In this document: positions 22,754 through 30,982 of the stretch, one piece after another | How positions within the stretch are numbered: the first letter of the stretch is position 1 | How the letters are laid out: the number at the start of each line of letters is the position of its first letter | From: Blastocladiella emersonii ATCC 22665 | Lineage: Eukaryota; Blastocladiomycota; Blastocladiomycetes; Blastocladiales; Blastocladiaceae | Direction of reading: 5' to 3' | DNA: 64,000 nt | Assembly: GCA_025594325.1 (NCBI GenBank) | Contig: JANHCV010000015.1 | Span: forward strand, 558,001 to 622,000 | The notes under the pieces: generated by a model | Database searches by the model: none | Told to the model about the DNA's origin: nothing | What the model saw: only the letters and a program-made list of their open reading frames with translations | Translations under genes and position numbers: made by a program

Positions 22754-24635
22754 TGCGCGCCGCGTGCGATCGCGGTACGTTAGTTGTGATCAATTGCATC
22801 CTTTTGAAACAGTTAGTTTGATCAGTCGCACATTCTCAGCTCCAAACGGTGCATGTGCGCGCCGAAAACGCGTCGCGTTTCATGATGGCCGCCTGATGGA
22901 CGCGTCACGTGGGTGGCGGCCCACGTGGGCAGGGGTCAGCCACGCGGTTCCCGCGGACACGGCTGCTGCGCGGCTCCCACACCACCCGCACCCTCGCTCT
23001 CGCCCTCGCGTCCATCGCGTGCCCAAACGAATAAATACTACCCACCATGCAAGCGAATGAAAGAAGTCATTTAGTGCAAGCGCAAGGCAACCCGAGTCCT
23101 CCCAGGAACCTACCTTGGCCCCCGGTCGTGGCCGAGGCCGCCGCACCTGCCCCCGTGCCGTCTGCCTCGTCTTTTCCCGCCGCCGCTCAGTTAGCGGCAG
23201 TGCATGGCCAACAGCTGAATTCGTCCCCTCAATCGCTACTCTCTCTTGGCCCGCGTTGAAGCCGAAAGTTGAACGAATTAGGGAGGGTTTGAAGGTGGGC
23301 TCGTTGCCATCGTTCCGGGCACGCCCGCGGCTCTGGGTAGCACATTGTGCGAGATGATCGTCTCACTTCTCGTGGTGACCGCGCTACGTCAAGAATGTCG
23401 AAACAAAATCCTCGCACTTCTCCATGCGCGCGTAATCGGTGACATGCGAGGCTTCGCGCCTCCGTGTCGGTGCGTCGCTCGTCTGACGAGCTAATTTGCT
23501 GGTTTATGCGCCGTAACCGATTCCGGTCAAGTCGCAGTTTTCACTTGTCGACGGCAATGTACTGACAAATGCACCGTGTCGAGATGCTCGTTGGTCACGG
23601 GTCCAGCTTGACGTCTCTTGGAATATACGTTGATGATAAAAGGTTTTATTAAGCGTCACTCGGTGGTAGTAAACTCAATAAAACGTCTTTTTGAGCGACC
23701 ATTCGTTGAGCGGCGTCGCGGTCGAAATCAAAGCGGCCTTGATAAAAAATGCGACGACCATGACCATGGCCATGGCCATGGTCACTGATCACTCTTGCCT
23801 GGCAGGCACTGGATTTGGGTCCCTCTAAATCAGCCCTCTGTTTGCACGAGGGTGAGTTCAAACCAAGCGCTGTGTTCATGAACATCTCGAAGGAAGTTCT
23901 AGGCGAGGGACTTGGATGGCAAGGGGTAAGCCTCCTTCTATCGTGGCGCTTTGAGCCCAGTTCATGACATCAGTGGGGTGGGTTTAGCCGACTCTAGGTC
24001 GGATCCTCGGGACTAGCCAATCTACTTTGATTCGCATAGCCATGGACCAACAACGTTCGCTTCTCTGACTGCATATCGCGTCAGGCGACCCGCACGTGGC
24101 GGCGCCGCCTCGTTTCACCTCACGTGAACTGTATACATGCATGTATGCAGTGCCGCGCGCCTGCGCCCAATGATGCAACTGTCGCCGCCGGTTTGCCCCT
24201 GAGACGCCATCGGCCCTCACGAGAGGACAACAGGCTGTATGTGGTGGCTAATACTAGCAACTGGTCAAGGGAACAAGAGAGAGAGGGGATGCGGAGGCGC
24301 GTCGTCCGATGTGAGCGGGCCGACGCGTCGCTCGGTGAGGTGAGGCGGTCCGCGGCGATGACAAAGGAGATCGGCGCGGTGCGCGTGACGCGCGTGACGC
24401 GGGCGGGGTCGCACGCGTCCGGTGACTGTGGCGCAACGCGGTCACGTGTACTTGAACTGTTTGGCCTTTGACAGGGTGCGCACGACCCGGCTGTCGCCAC
24501 GCTGGACCACCAGCGGCTCCGCACCGCCGTAGCTTAAATGGATGTATGCATGCATGCACACTCCTTCCCGACACTCAGGAACGAAGCGAATGAACCGGAT
24601 CCCCTCGTAACTTGCTGCATTTACCTTCCCAAAAC
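22754..24635. other. 1.9-kb gene-poor stretch with relic sequence
   Basis: It is less GC-rich than the window average, with only short open frames, such as 70 codons at 23047..23259 (+) and 78 codons at 23649..23885 (-), none recognisable. It contains a 22-bp palindrome at 23762-23783 and two ATGCATGC-rich blocks (about 24130-24149 and 24541-24560). It is probably decayed repeat or gene-family sequence plus the promoter of copy B. No RNA gene was recognised. Confidence 0.4.
23762..23783. repeat. Perfect 22-bp palindrome built on CATGGC
   Basis: The sequence reads identically on both strands, with a CATGGCCATGGCCATG core flanked by GAC and GTC. A partial extra CCATGA unit lies just upstream. 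It may be a slipped simple repeat or a binding site; no further context. Confidence 0.7.
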
Positions 24636-26861
24636 ATGTCGCCAGGGCACTCGCCACCCGCAGGCCCAAGCCGTGTTGATGAACGTCCTGCACTCAGCGA
24701 CGATAGCCAAACTATTGCGCAGGACCAGCTTGAGGACCTTTTCGGAACTCACGAGCTTGCCCAACCTTCGCAGCCCCCAGCAGCTTCGTCAACGTTGGAC
24801 CATGCTACACTTGGTCTCTGCGCGGACCCGCATTCACTCGCCCAGCTTTGCGCTTCGAGTACCGTGGAGAAAGGCGACCCAAACTTGGTCTGGACGGACC
24901 GCGACCAACTACTCTCCAAACTTGCCAGCGAGCAGAGGCGCGTGCGGGAGCTCATGTACTCGCATGCCGCCAAGATTCGTTCGCTGGTGGATCTCGGCGA
25001 CGTCGAAGTTAGCGCGCGGAACGAGGCCGTTGGTACTGCGGAAGTCCTTGCAGTTCAGCTGCGCGTTGCCCAGTCCAAGCTCGACGGTGCCAACGAGCTG
25101 TGCGAAATTGCCCAGCAGCGTGCTTCGCGGATCAAGGCCGAGCTCGACGCGACCCGTGTGGATCGGGATAAGGCCATGGACGAGCTGGACGACGTGAAGC
25201 GAGAGCTGACTAAGGCCAAGAAGCAGCTCGACGCGGGCGAATCTCTTGAAGAGCGGCTGACCGCGGACCTTGCCAACGCCCGTGCTTCAATGGACACGCT
25301 ACACGCGGATCGCGACAAGCTTGCGCTGCAGGTCGAGAAGCTTGGAACGAAACTTGCCACGCTCGAAATGCAAGCCAAGGCCCATCACGCACGCATCCAT
25401 GCCGACCCAACTGATGCTCATCACGACCAGTGTCGCAAGGCCCGGGCATTTCTCGAGCAACAGCTCGAATTTCTCGAGCAGCAGCTCGACTTGGCTAAAT
25501 CGCGTGCTGACGAAACCGACCCAGATGCCGCAGCTCTTGACCCTCGAAACGAGGTGCCCGCCACGGACCTCGAAACGGCTCGCGCCGCGCTCAAACGGCT
25601 GAACGACGAGCACGCCTTGGTGTCTACCCGAAACGCTGCCGCCGAGTCCGAAATCACCAAGCTTACATCGGAGCTCGATAACGTACGCGAGGACCGCGAC
25701 ACACTTGATCTGCAGCTCACGGAAACTGCAGGGCGGCTCGCGGCTGCTGACGCCAAGGCCAGCGAACTTGACGCGAAACTCGCAAAATTGGTCAGCGAGC
25801 TTGACGCCGCCCGCACCGAGGGCAATGTCCTGCTTTCTGCTGCCAACGCTATCATCGCAGACCTTCAGACGCAGCTCGAGTCTGCCAAGGCCAAAACCGA
25901 GCACCTCTCTTCGCAGCTCCTCGAGTCACGCACTAGTCGCTTGGAATCCAGAGATCGGTTCAGGCTTGTTGAAACCGGCCGTCTTCGCGCCGAGACGGAC
26001 CTCGAGGAGCGCGATTTGGCGCTCGCGCAGTCGCGTGCAGACCATGCCAGGACGACGGAGCTTCTTACCGTTGCCAACGCCAAGGTGGCGGCGCTTGACG
26101 CCAAGCTTGCCGAGTCCGAGGCGGTTCGTGCGACGGAAAAGGCCGGCTCGGCTGAGCAGCTCGCCGAGCATGAACGACGCTTTGCCAATCTCGAGCAGCG
26201 CCTGGCTGCTCAAACTCAAGTCGCCGAGCAGCGCACCGCGGCCGCGTTGACCGAGCGCGATCGTCTTGCCGCCGAACTTGCCCTGGAGCGCGAGCAGCAC
26301 GCCTTGATCAAGGACCGCTACACTGCCTTAACTGCTTCCATTGCCGGGTCCGCCCCGCTGATCGAGACGCTTACTACTCGCCCTCTCGAGTCGGGCGAAG
26401 CCGCTGCACCGCGACTGGACCGCCTCGTGCAGGCCACGGCTGACACAGCACCTCCTGCGCCTCAAAAGCGCAAGGCGACCGAGCACGAGGTGACCGAGCA
26501 CGAGGTGATTGTGATCGATGATTCGGACTCCAAAACCGAAGTGGCGCTTGATGCTCGTGGCGATGAAGCCGCGGCCGCCACAGCGACCAACGACGAGCAG
26601 GCTGGCGATCCGGAGTTTGATATCGAGGCGATCCTGGACGTTCGTCCCTTCGCGCGAACCGTCAAGTACCAAGTCGAGCGGCGCGGAGGCACCACGACGT
26701 GGGAGTATTTATGCAGGCTCAAGCGCCACGAGGAGCTCATTAATGCGTTTCATGCCCTTAACCCCGGCAAGATTGACCGGCGCCAAGGAGTGCTTGAGGC
26801 ACCACCGCTAGAGCCACTGAAGGTGGCGTGTGGTGATGGAGGAAACCACGCAGAACCGTAG
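24636..26861 (+). CDS. Coiled-coil protein with chromodomain-like C-terminus (copy B), 3' end displaced by a retrotransposon
   Basis: Intronless frame from ATG 24636. Residues about 75-590 are nearly continuous coiled coil (Leu/Ala/Glu heptads), followed by a Lys-rich patch (QKRKATEHEV). Residues about 660-715 read as a chromodomain: FDIEAILDVR, VKYQVERRGG, TTWEYLCRL, then a helix EELINAFHAL. At 26793 the frame runs into a DIRS-like element and ends at a TAG inside it after 22 foreign residues. The native tail continues immediately beyond the element at 30609-30638 in the same frame (a basic RKKRK tail, TGA), giving an ancestral length of 728 aa. Copy A also ends in a basic tail, which supports this. 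Loss of the tail may remove a nuclear localisation signal. It is the most intact member of a four-copy local family. The role is unknown; chromatin binding is inferred from the domain. Confidence 0.75.
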   Translation: MSPGHSPPAGPSRVDERPALSDDSQTIAQDQLEDLFGTHELAQPSQPPAASSTLDHATLGLCADPHSLAQLCASSTVEKGDPNLVWTDRDQLLSKLASEQRRVRELMYSHAAKIRSLVDLGDVEVSARNEAVGTAEVLAVQLRVAQSKLDGANELCEIAQQRASRIKAELDATRVDRDKAMDELDDVKRELTKAKKQLDAGESLEERLTADLANARASMDTLHADRDKLALQVEKLGTKLATLEMQAKAHHARIHADPTDAHHDQCRKARAFLEQQLEFLEQQLDLAKSRADETDPDAAALDPRNEVPATDLETARAALKRLNDEHALVSTRNAAAESEITKLTSELDNVREDRDTLDLQLTETAGRLAAADAKASELDAKLAKLVSELDAARTEGNVLLSAANAIIADLQTQLESAKAKTEHLSSQLLESRTSRLESRDRFRLVETGRLRAETDLEERDLALAQSRADHARTTELLTVANAKVAALDAKLAESEAVRATEKAGSAEQLAEHERRFANLEQRLAAQTQVAEQRTAAALTERDRLAAELALEREQHALIKDRYTALTASIAGSAPLIETLTTRPLESGEAAAPRLDRLVQATADTAPPAPQKRKATEHEVTEHEVIVIDDSDSKTEVALDARGDEAAAATATNDEQAGDPEFDIEAILDVRPFARTVKYQVERRGGTTTWEYLCRLKRHEELINAFHALNPGKIDRRQGVLEAPPLEPLKVACGDGGNHAEP

Positions 26862-26957
26862 GTGATGGATAAGCCACTTCACGTGATATTCGTAGACTAA
26901 TAAAACCAAAACAAACGACCCGGTCTGAACCCCGCCTCGAGCGGCACGCCCGACCGG
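26843..26957 (+). repeat. Terminal inverted repeat of the DIRS-like element (3' end of element)
   Basis: Positions 26843-26938 are the exact reverse complement of 30513-30608. Similarity continues with a few mismatches to about 26957 (CCGGTCGGGCGTG on the complement). The element extends about 50 bp further out on this side, to 26793; that extension is represented in the internal complementary region. Confidence 0.9.
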
Positions 26958-27011
26958 ATGAGAGAAACAAAGGGAGAGGAGACGCGGCCGCGGCCGCGTG
27001 GGTGGGCCCGG

Positions 27012-27100
27012 TCTGCGTGGTTTCCTCAATCACCACACGCCACCTTCAGTGGCTCTAGCGGTGGTGCCTCAAGAAACCACGCAGAACCGTAGGTGATGGA
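27012..27100 (+). repeat. Internal complementary region of the DIRS-like element
   Basis: 27012-27073 is the reverse complement of the left element end (26793 to about 26853, one mismatch). 27074-27100 is the reverse complement of the right element end (about 30582-30608). Together they form a head-to-tail copy of the circle junction, as required by the DIRS replication model, and fix both element boundaries to the base. Confidence 0.88.
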
Positions 27101-27294
27101 TTTTTCGTGCCGTAGCCACGACCCCAAGCACGCGGGCGCCGCGGACGCGGCGCGCGGCGGCGGTCCCACTTGGCCGCGGAGCGCGATCTTGACCATGGTG
27201 CGGGACAGGCGGCAGAGGACGAGGAACAGGTGCACCGCGAGTGCGAGGAGCTGGAGCACGCGGTGGGCCGAGGAAGGACGCGTTTCGGGCGAGC

Positions 27295-29184
27295 TCAGCT
27301 GCTCGAGTCGCGCCACGCGTCGTGTCGTAGCCGCCAGACGAAGACACCCGATGCCGACGGATGGACACGGTGCGTAGTTGGCGACTCCCGCAGCACCGCG
27401 CTGGAAGGCAGGTGCAGCGGCTTGGCCGTCGCGAGCGGGAGCAGCGCCGGGTACCACGGCTGCGACCGCCACGCCGGCGTGACGAGGATCAGATCGCGAA
27501 TCCGCGCCGATCGCACCCGTTGGGCGACCCGCGCGATCTGGTTCTGCGGCGGAAACGCGTACGCGCCCGTCCTCGGCCACTGGAACTTGAACGCGTCGGT
27601 GCCCAGTGCTTGCGGATCCGGCTGCAGCGAGTAGTAGGCCGGGAGCTGCGTGTTGACTCGGTCGGCGAACAGGTCGACCGTCGGGCTCGCGCGCAGCGCC
27701 GCCATGGCGCGCTTGAACGCCGCCGACGTCAGCGAGTACCGGTGCCGATCGACGAGGACCCGGCTCGCGCGGTCCGCCGCCACGTTCTCGACGCCCTTGA
27801 TGAACGACGCCGTCAGGTGGATGTTGTACTCGAGCAGGAGCGACCACAGCTCCTTGGCCAGCGCCAGCAGCTTGGGCGACGCCGTGCCGCCCTGCTTGTT
27901 GACCATGGCGATCGCCGTCGTGTTGTCGGACCGGAGCCGCACCGCCCGACCCGACCACTCGCGGCACTTGATCTTGACGGCGAACAGGATCGTCTTGAGC
28001 TCGCGGTAGTTGCTCGACTGCGCCGCCTCCCACGGCGACCACGACCCCTGCGTCGTGCCGTCCGAGAGAACGATCCCCCAGCCCGTCTGGCTGGCGTCCG
28101 TCGTGGTCGTGAACTCGATGGCCGCGGTTGGCGGGATGAACGAACGACCGTTCCAGCGACGGACGTTGGTCACCCACCACGTCAGCTCCTCGCGGGCGCT
28201 CGGTGAGATCGGAATCGTCGCCGCCCACGACGACGTGCGCGCGAGGCTAAATGACAGGCAGCGCTGGAGCCACCGCTGCTGGATCAGCGCCGGCCGGAAC
28301 CCCTGCGCCGTCGAGTTGAGCATGCCGAGGACCGCTGCCAGCCGGCGCGCCGAGCACCGACCCGCAGCAAGCAGCGAGCGGCACTCGCGCTCGATCTTGC
28401 GGACCTTCTCCTTGGGGAGCGACAGCGTCATGTTGGTCGTGTTGATCTTGAACCCGAGGAACGTCTGGACGCGGGCGGGGACGAGGCACGACTTGGTCAG
28501 GTTCAGGGTGTAGCCCAGGGCCAGCAGCTGGCGAGCGAGAGCGGCGAGAGTCGCGCGCACCTGCTCGGGCGTCTCGCCAATCACCAGAATGTCGTCGATG
28601 TACTGGACGAACTTGTGCCCCGCCGCGCGCAACGGCTGGAGCGCGCCCTGGATCACCTTGGTGAACAGGCGCGGCGCCGACCCGAGACCAAACGGGAGGA
28701 CGCGCCAGCGCCACGTCCGACCGGCCCAGTTGAAGGCCAGGAAGTCGCGGTGCGCGGGGTGCACCGGCACACTGTGGTACGCCGACTTGAGGTCGAGCTT
28801 GGCCAGGTAGCAGCCCCTGGACAGCATCGGCGTCGCCACCGCGAGCGACTCCATCTTGAACGAGTCGCGCGTCAGGTGCTCGGACAGCTCCGACATGTCG
28901 AAGCAGAGCCGGTCCTTGTCGGGCTGGCGGACGAGGAACGGCGACGACAGGTACCGCGGACGCGGGCACGGCTCCACCGCCCCCGTCGCGATGAGCTCGT
29001 CGATCTGCAGCGTGATCTTGGCCAGGTCCTCGTCCGAGTGGCGGAACTCGCGCATCGGCGCCGCCGAACGATCCGGCGGCGGCGTCATGAAAGACAGGCG
29101 GACGCCCTCGGTCGCCATCTTGCGCGCCTCGACGTTGGTCGTCCTCGAGGCCCACTGGTCCGCCCTCATGGACGTGTCGACCAC
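27295..29184 (-). CDS. DIRS-type reverse transcriptase/RNase H polyprotein
   Basis: 629 residues from the first Met. The frame stays open upstream across the gag stop, and gag-to-pol is a -1 shift, so frameshifting or reinitiation is possible. The RT shows LAKLDLKSAYHSVPVHP, VLPFGLGSAPRLFTKV and the catalytic YIDD. RNase H shows TTDASQTGWGIVL, an NYRELKTI glutamate, RSDNTTAIAMVNKQGG and a downstream AADRASR. The region after it (VDLFADRVNTQLPAYYS, then LVTPAWRSQPWYPALLPL) is the conserved tail of DIRS/Ngaro polyproteins. Catalytic residues appear intact, so the enzyme could be functional. Homology is clearly to tyrosine-recombinase retrotransposons rather than Ty1, Ty3 or LINE elements. Confidence 0.88.
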   Translation of the reverse strand: MVDTSMRADQWASRTTNVEARKMATEGVRLSFMTPPPDRSAAPMREFRHSDEDLAKITLQIDELIATGAVEPCPRPRYLSSPFLVRQPDKDRLCFDMSELSEHLTRDSFKMESLAVATPMLSRGCYLAKLDLKSAYHSVPVHPAHRDFLAFNWAGRTWRWRVLPFGLGSAPRLFTKVIQGALQPLRAAGHKFVQYIDDILVIGETPEQVRATLAALARQLLALGYTLNLTKSCLVPARVQTFLGFKINTTNMTLSLPKEKVRKIERECRSLLAAGRCSARRLAAVLGMLNSTAQGFRPALIQQRWLQRCLSFSLARTSSWAATIPISPSAREELTWWVTNVRRWNGRSFIPPTAAIEFTTTTDASQTGWGIVLSDGTTQGSWSPWEAAQSSNYRELKTILFAVKIKCREWSGRAVRLRSDNTTAIAMVNKQGGTASPKLLALAKELWSLLLEYNIHLTASFIKGVENVAADRASRVLVDRHRYSLTSAAFKRAMAALRASPTVDLFADRVNTQLPAYYSLQPDPQALGTDAFKFQWPRTGAYAFPPQNQIARVAQRVRSARIRDLILVTPAWRSQPWYPALLPLATAKPLHLPSSAVLRESPTTHRVHPSASGVFVWRLRHDAWRDSSS

Positions 29185-29273
29185 CTCGAGCGGGAAACGC
29201 GTGCCCTTGGCGAGCGTCGACAGGAAGATCTCGTCCTCGGAGCTGGCCGCCGGCGCGACCGTCGCAACGGCCG

Positions 29274-30419
29274 CTAGTTGAGCTTCGGGTTGGACTGCGG
29301 CTGCTGTTGAGGCTGCTGCTGTTGAGGCCGCTGCTGTTGAGGTTGCTGGTACTGCTGCTGGTACTGCTGGTGGCCGCGGAAGCCACCGCGACCCCGGCCG
29401 CGCCCCTGCGCGGCTGGGGCGCCTCGGGAAGATGCGGCGCCGCCACGACCACTGCCGTCGCCGCCCGAGGCGTTTCCCGCCCTGTTGGCGAGCTTGATGA
29501 TAGCGTCGGTAGACTGGACCGTGCGAGCGGCGTCGAAGGTGCGCTCGACATCGGGACCAAAGAGGAACCGGTCACCGTCGCTGGGGACCGAGCGGACGAA
29601 CTCGGCGACCGCCGCCGGGAAGCGGGCGCCAGCGGCCACGTTGTCGCGACGCGCAGCTTCGAGAAGGCCGAAATGGTGCCGGTTGTGCGCGAGCTGGTCG
29701 CGCGCTGCATCGTGCATGGCCCAGAGGGTCGCGACGAGACGAGGGGGATGCGGGTACGTCTCGATGAGCTGCTGGCCTGCCCCGTCAAGGACGGGCTGGC
29801 CGTCGGCGTCGAACATGGGCTCGGGCGGGTAGACGAAGCCGGCGAGGTCGTCCGGACCGAGCGCGTCACCGGCGGCGTCGCCGTAGCAGCGGCGGAAGCC
29901 GTCTGGATCGACGCGGCGTAGAAGCTCTTGAGCGTAGTGCAGCTGCTGTAGCGCGACGCGAGCACCGAGGTTGAGCTCGGACTGGTAGTCGCGCAGGCGC
30001 TTCTCGACCACAGCATGGGTCCAGCCGGTACCGGAAGCGCCCTCGAAGCCGACGCGGGCGAAGACGTCGATCTCGGACAGCGAGTTGAAGAGAGGATGAT
30101 CAGGCGCGGGGTACTGCTGGCCGAATCCGTGGTTCTGGAGGCGGCCACCCGCGCGGTTGTCGATGAAGGAGTCCAGAAGCGGCTGCGTGAGGGCATGACC
30201 GCCGCGGGCGCGCTCGTACCAGCTGGCGAGAGCCCTGCCGCGTGGAGGGTCCGCGCGGTGCAAGGGCGCCAGTGGGGAGGACGCATGAGGATCAGCTTCT
30301 GCTTGTTGTTGTTCATGTTGTTGCTGCTGCTGTTGCTGCTGCCCGAGCTGCTGGCGGAGTACAGCGACTTCCTGCTGGAGGCCGAGGAACACCTGGACCA
30401 GGACTGCTGCATCGTCCAT
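29274..30419 (-). CDS. Gag-like protein of the DIRS-like element
   Basis: 381 residues, first ORF of the element, starting about 190 bp inside the right terminus. It begins with a Leu/Gln-rich stretch including a poly-Gln run. The middle is helical and contains WYERARGGHALTQPLLDSF and a Pro/His-rich ETYPHPPRLVATLWAMHDAA segment. The C-terminus is Gly/Arg-rich, then Gln/Pro-rich. No CCHC zinc knuckle is present, which is usual for DIRS gag. The assignment rests mainly on position upstream of RT and on composition. Confidence 0.7.
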   Translation of the reverse strand: MDDAAVLVQVFLGLQQEVAVLRQQLGQQQQQQQQHEQQQAEADPHASSPLAPLHRADPPRGRALASWYERARGGHALTQPLLDSFIDNRAGGRLQNHGFGQQYPAPDHPLFNSLSEIDVFARVGFEGASGTGWTHAVVEKRLRDYQSELNLGARVALQQLHYAQELLRRVDPDGFRRCYGDAAGDALGPDDLAGFVYPPEPMFDADGQPVLDGAGQQLIETYPHPPRLVATLWAMHDAARDQLAHNRHHFGLLEAARRDNVAAGARFPAAVAEFVRSVPSDGDRFLFGPDVERTFDAARTVQSTDAIIKLANRAGNASGGDGSGRGGAASSRGAPAAQGRGRGRGGFRGHQQYQQQYQQPQQQRPQQQQPQQQPQSNPKLN

Positions 30420-30492
30420 GAAAGAGTAGTGTGTGTAGAGCAGATTGCGTGGAGTTACAGGGCGACAGCGTCGCCGTGGACCAAATCAGTTG

Positions 30493-30608
30493 CCGGTCGG
30501 GCGTGACGTGAAGAGGCGGGGTTCAGACCGGGTCGTTTGTTTTGGTTTTATTAGTCTACGAATATCACGTGAAGTGGCTTATCCATCACCTACGGTTCTG
30601 CGTGGTTT
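30493..30608 (-). repeat. Terminal inverted repeat of the DIRS-like element (5' end of element)
   Basis: 30513-30608 is identical in reverse complement to 26843-26938, and weaker similarity extends to about 30493. It lies directly upstream of the gag ORF and presumably carries the element's promoter. Confidence 0.9.
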
Positions 30609-30638
30609 CCCCGCAAGAAGCGGAAGCTTGGGCACTGA
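30609..30638 (+). pseudogene. Displaced C-terminal codons of coiled-coil gene copy B
   Basis: Immediately after the element, ten codons including the stop (Pro then RKKRKLGH then TGA) stand in the same frame as copy B if 26793-30608 is removed. Copy A ends in a similar basic tail. The following sequence also resembles the 3' flank of copy A (TGATT, then GGTTTGTTGT-like). Confidence 0.8.
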
Positions 30639-30982
30639 TTAGGTTTGTTGTTTTATTTTGTATATTGTTGTTTGGTAAAGTTAGACTTCCGTATTATTTC
30701 CCCAACTGACGGTGAACGTGCGTAAGCGGAACCAGACTGACGCTGCGGGCAACCAACGTATATAACGGTTCGCCGAGTGTAACCTAAATTCCTGCTTTGG
30801 CAGAGCCGCAGTTTGTTGCTATGCATGGAGCGTGCGGGATTTGCGACGGGGCGCGAGGCGAAAAATCACGCGCTGATCAAATCCCGTGTGTGGCGCCGCC
30901 ACGTCCCCTCGGCGATCGACAAGCCAAGCTTCACCGCACCACACGCTCGCTCCGAGACCTCCGAGACCACGCAACAAACTGA
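30639..30982. other. Spacer between copy B 3' end and copy D
   Basis: About 340 bp, AT-rich at its left end (3' flank of copy B), then GC-rich and ending in CTGAATGAA just before the copy D frame. TATATAA at 30760 is a possible TATA-like element. No gene seen. Confidence 0.4.

Larger units (their letters stand above)
26793..30608 (-). mobile_element. DIRS-like retrotransposon, 3.8 kb, no tyrosine recombinase seen
   Basis: The element reads on the minus strand: 5' inverted repeat (30608-30493), gag-like ORF, RT/RNase H ORF, internal complementary region (27012-27100), 3' inverted repeat. This is the layout of DIRS elements. The ends are defined by the internal complementary region, which joins the complement of the left end (from C26793) to the complement of the right end (to T30608). 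The inverted repeats are identical over 96 bp, suggesting a recent insertion. No target duplication is seen, as expected for DIRS. DIRS elements normally encode a tyrosine recombinase after RNase H, but only about 190 bp separate the RT ORF stop from the internal complementary region, so the gene is absent. This copy is probably a deletion derivative mobilised in trans. Confidence 0.88.

Noticed and set aside
28247-30412. 721-codon minus-strand ORF across the retrotransposon
   Set aside because: Different frame from gag and RT; only a shadow. The RT motifs are in the 27295-29184 frame.
26793-30608. LTR (Ty3-type) or LINE retrotransposon
   Set aside because: No direct LTRs, protease or integrase; ends are inverted repeats with an internal complementary region, and the RT tail has the DIRS/Ngaro-type VDLFA...WRSQPWYP sequence.
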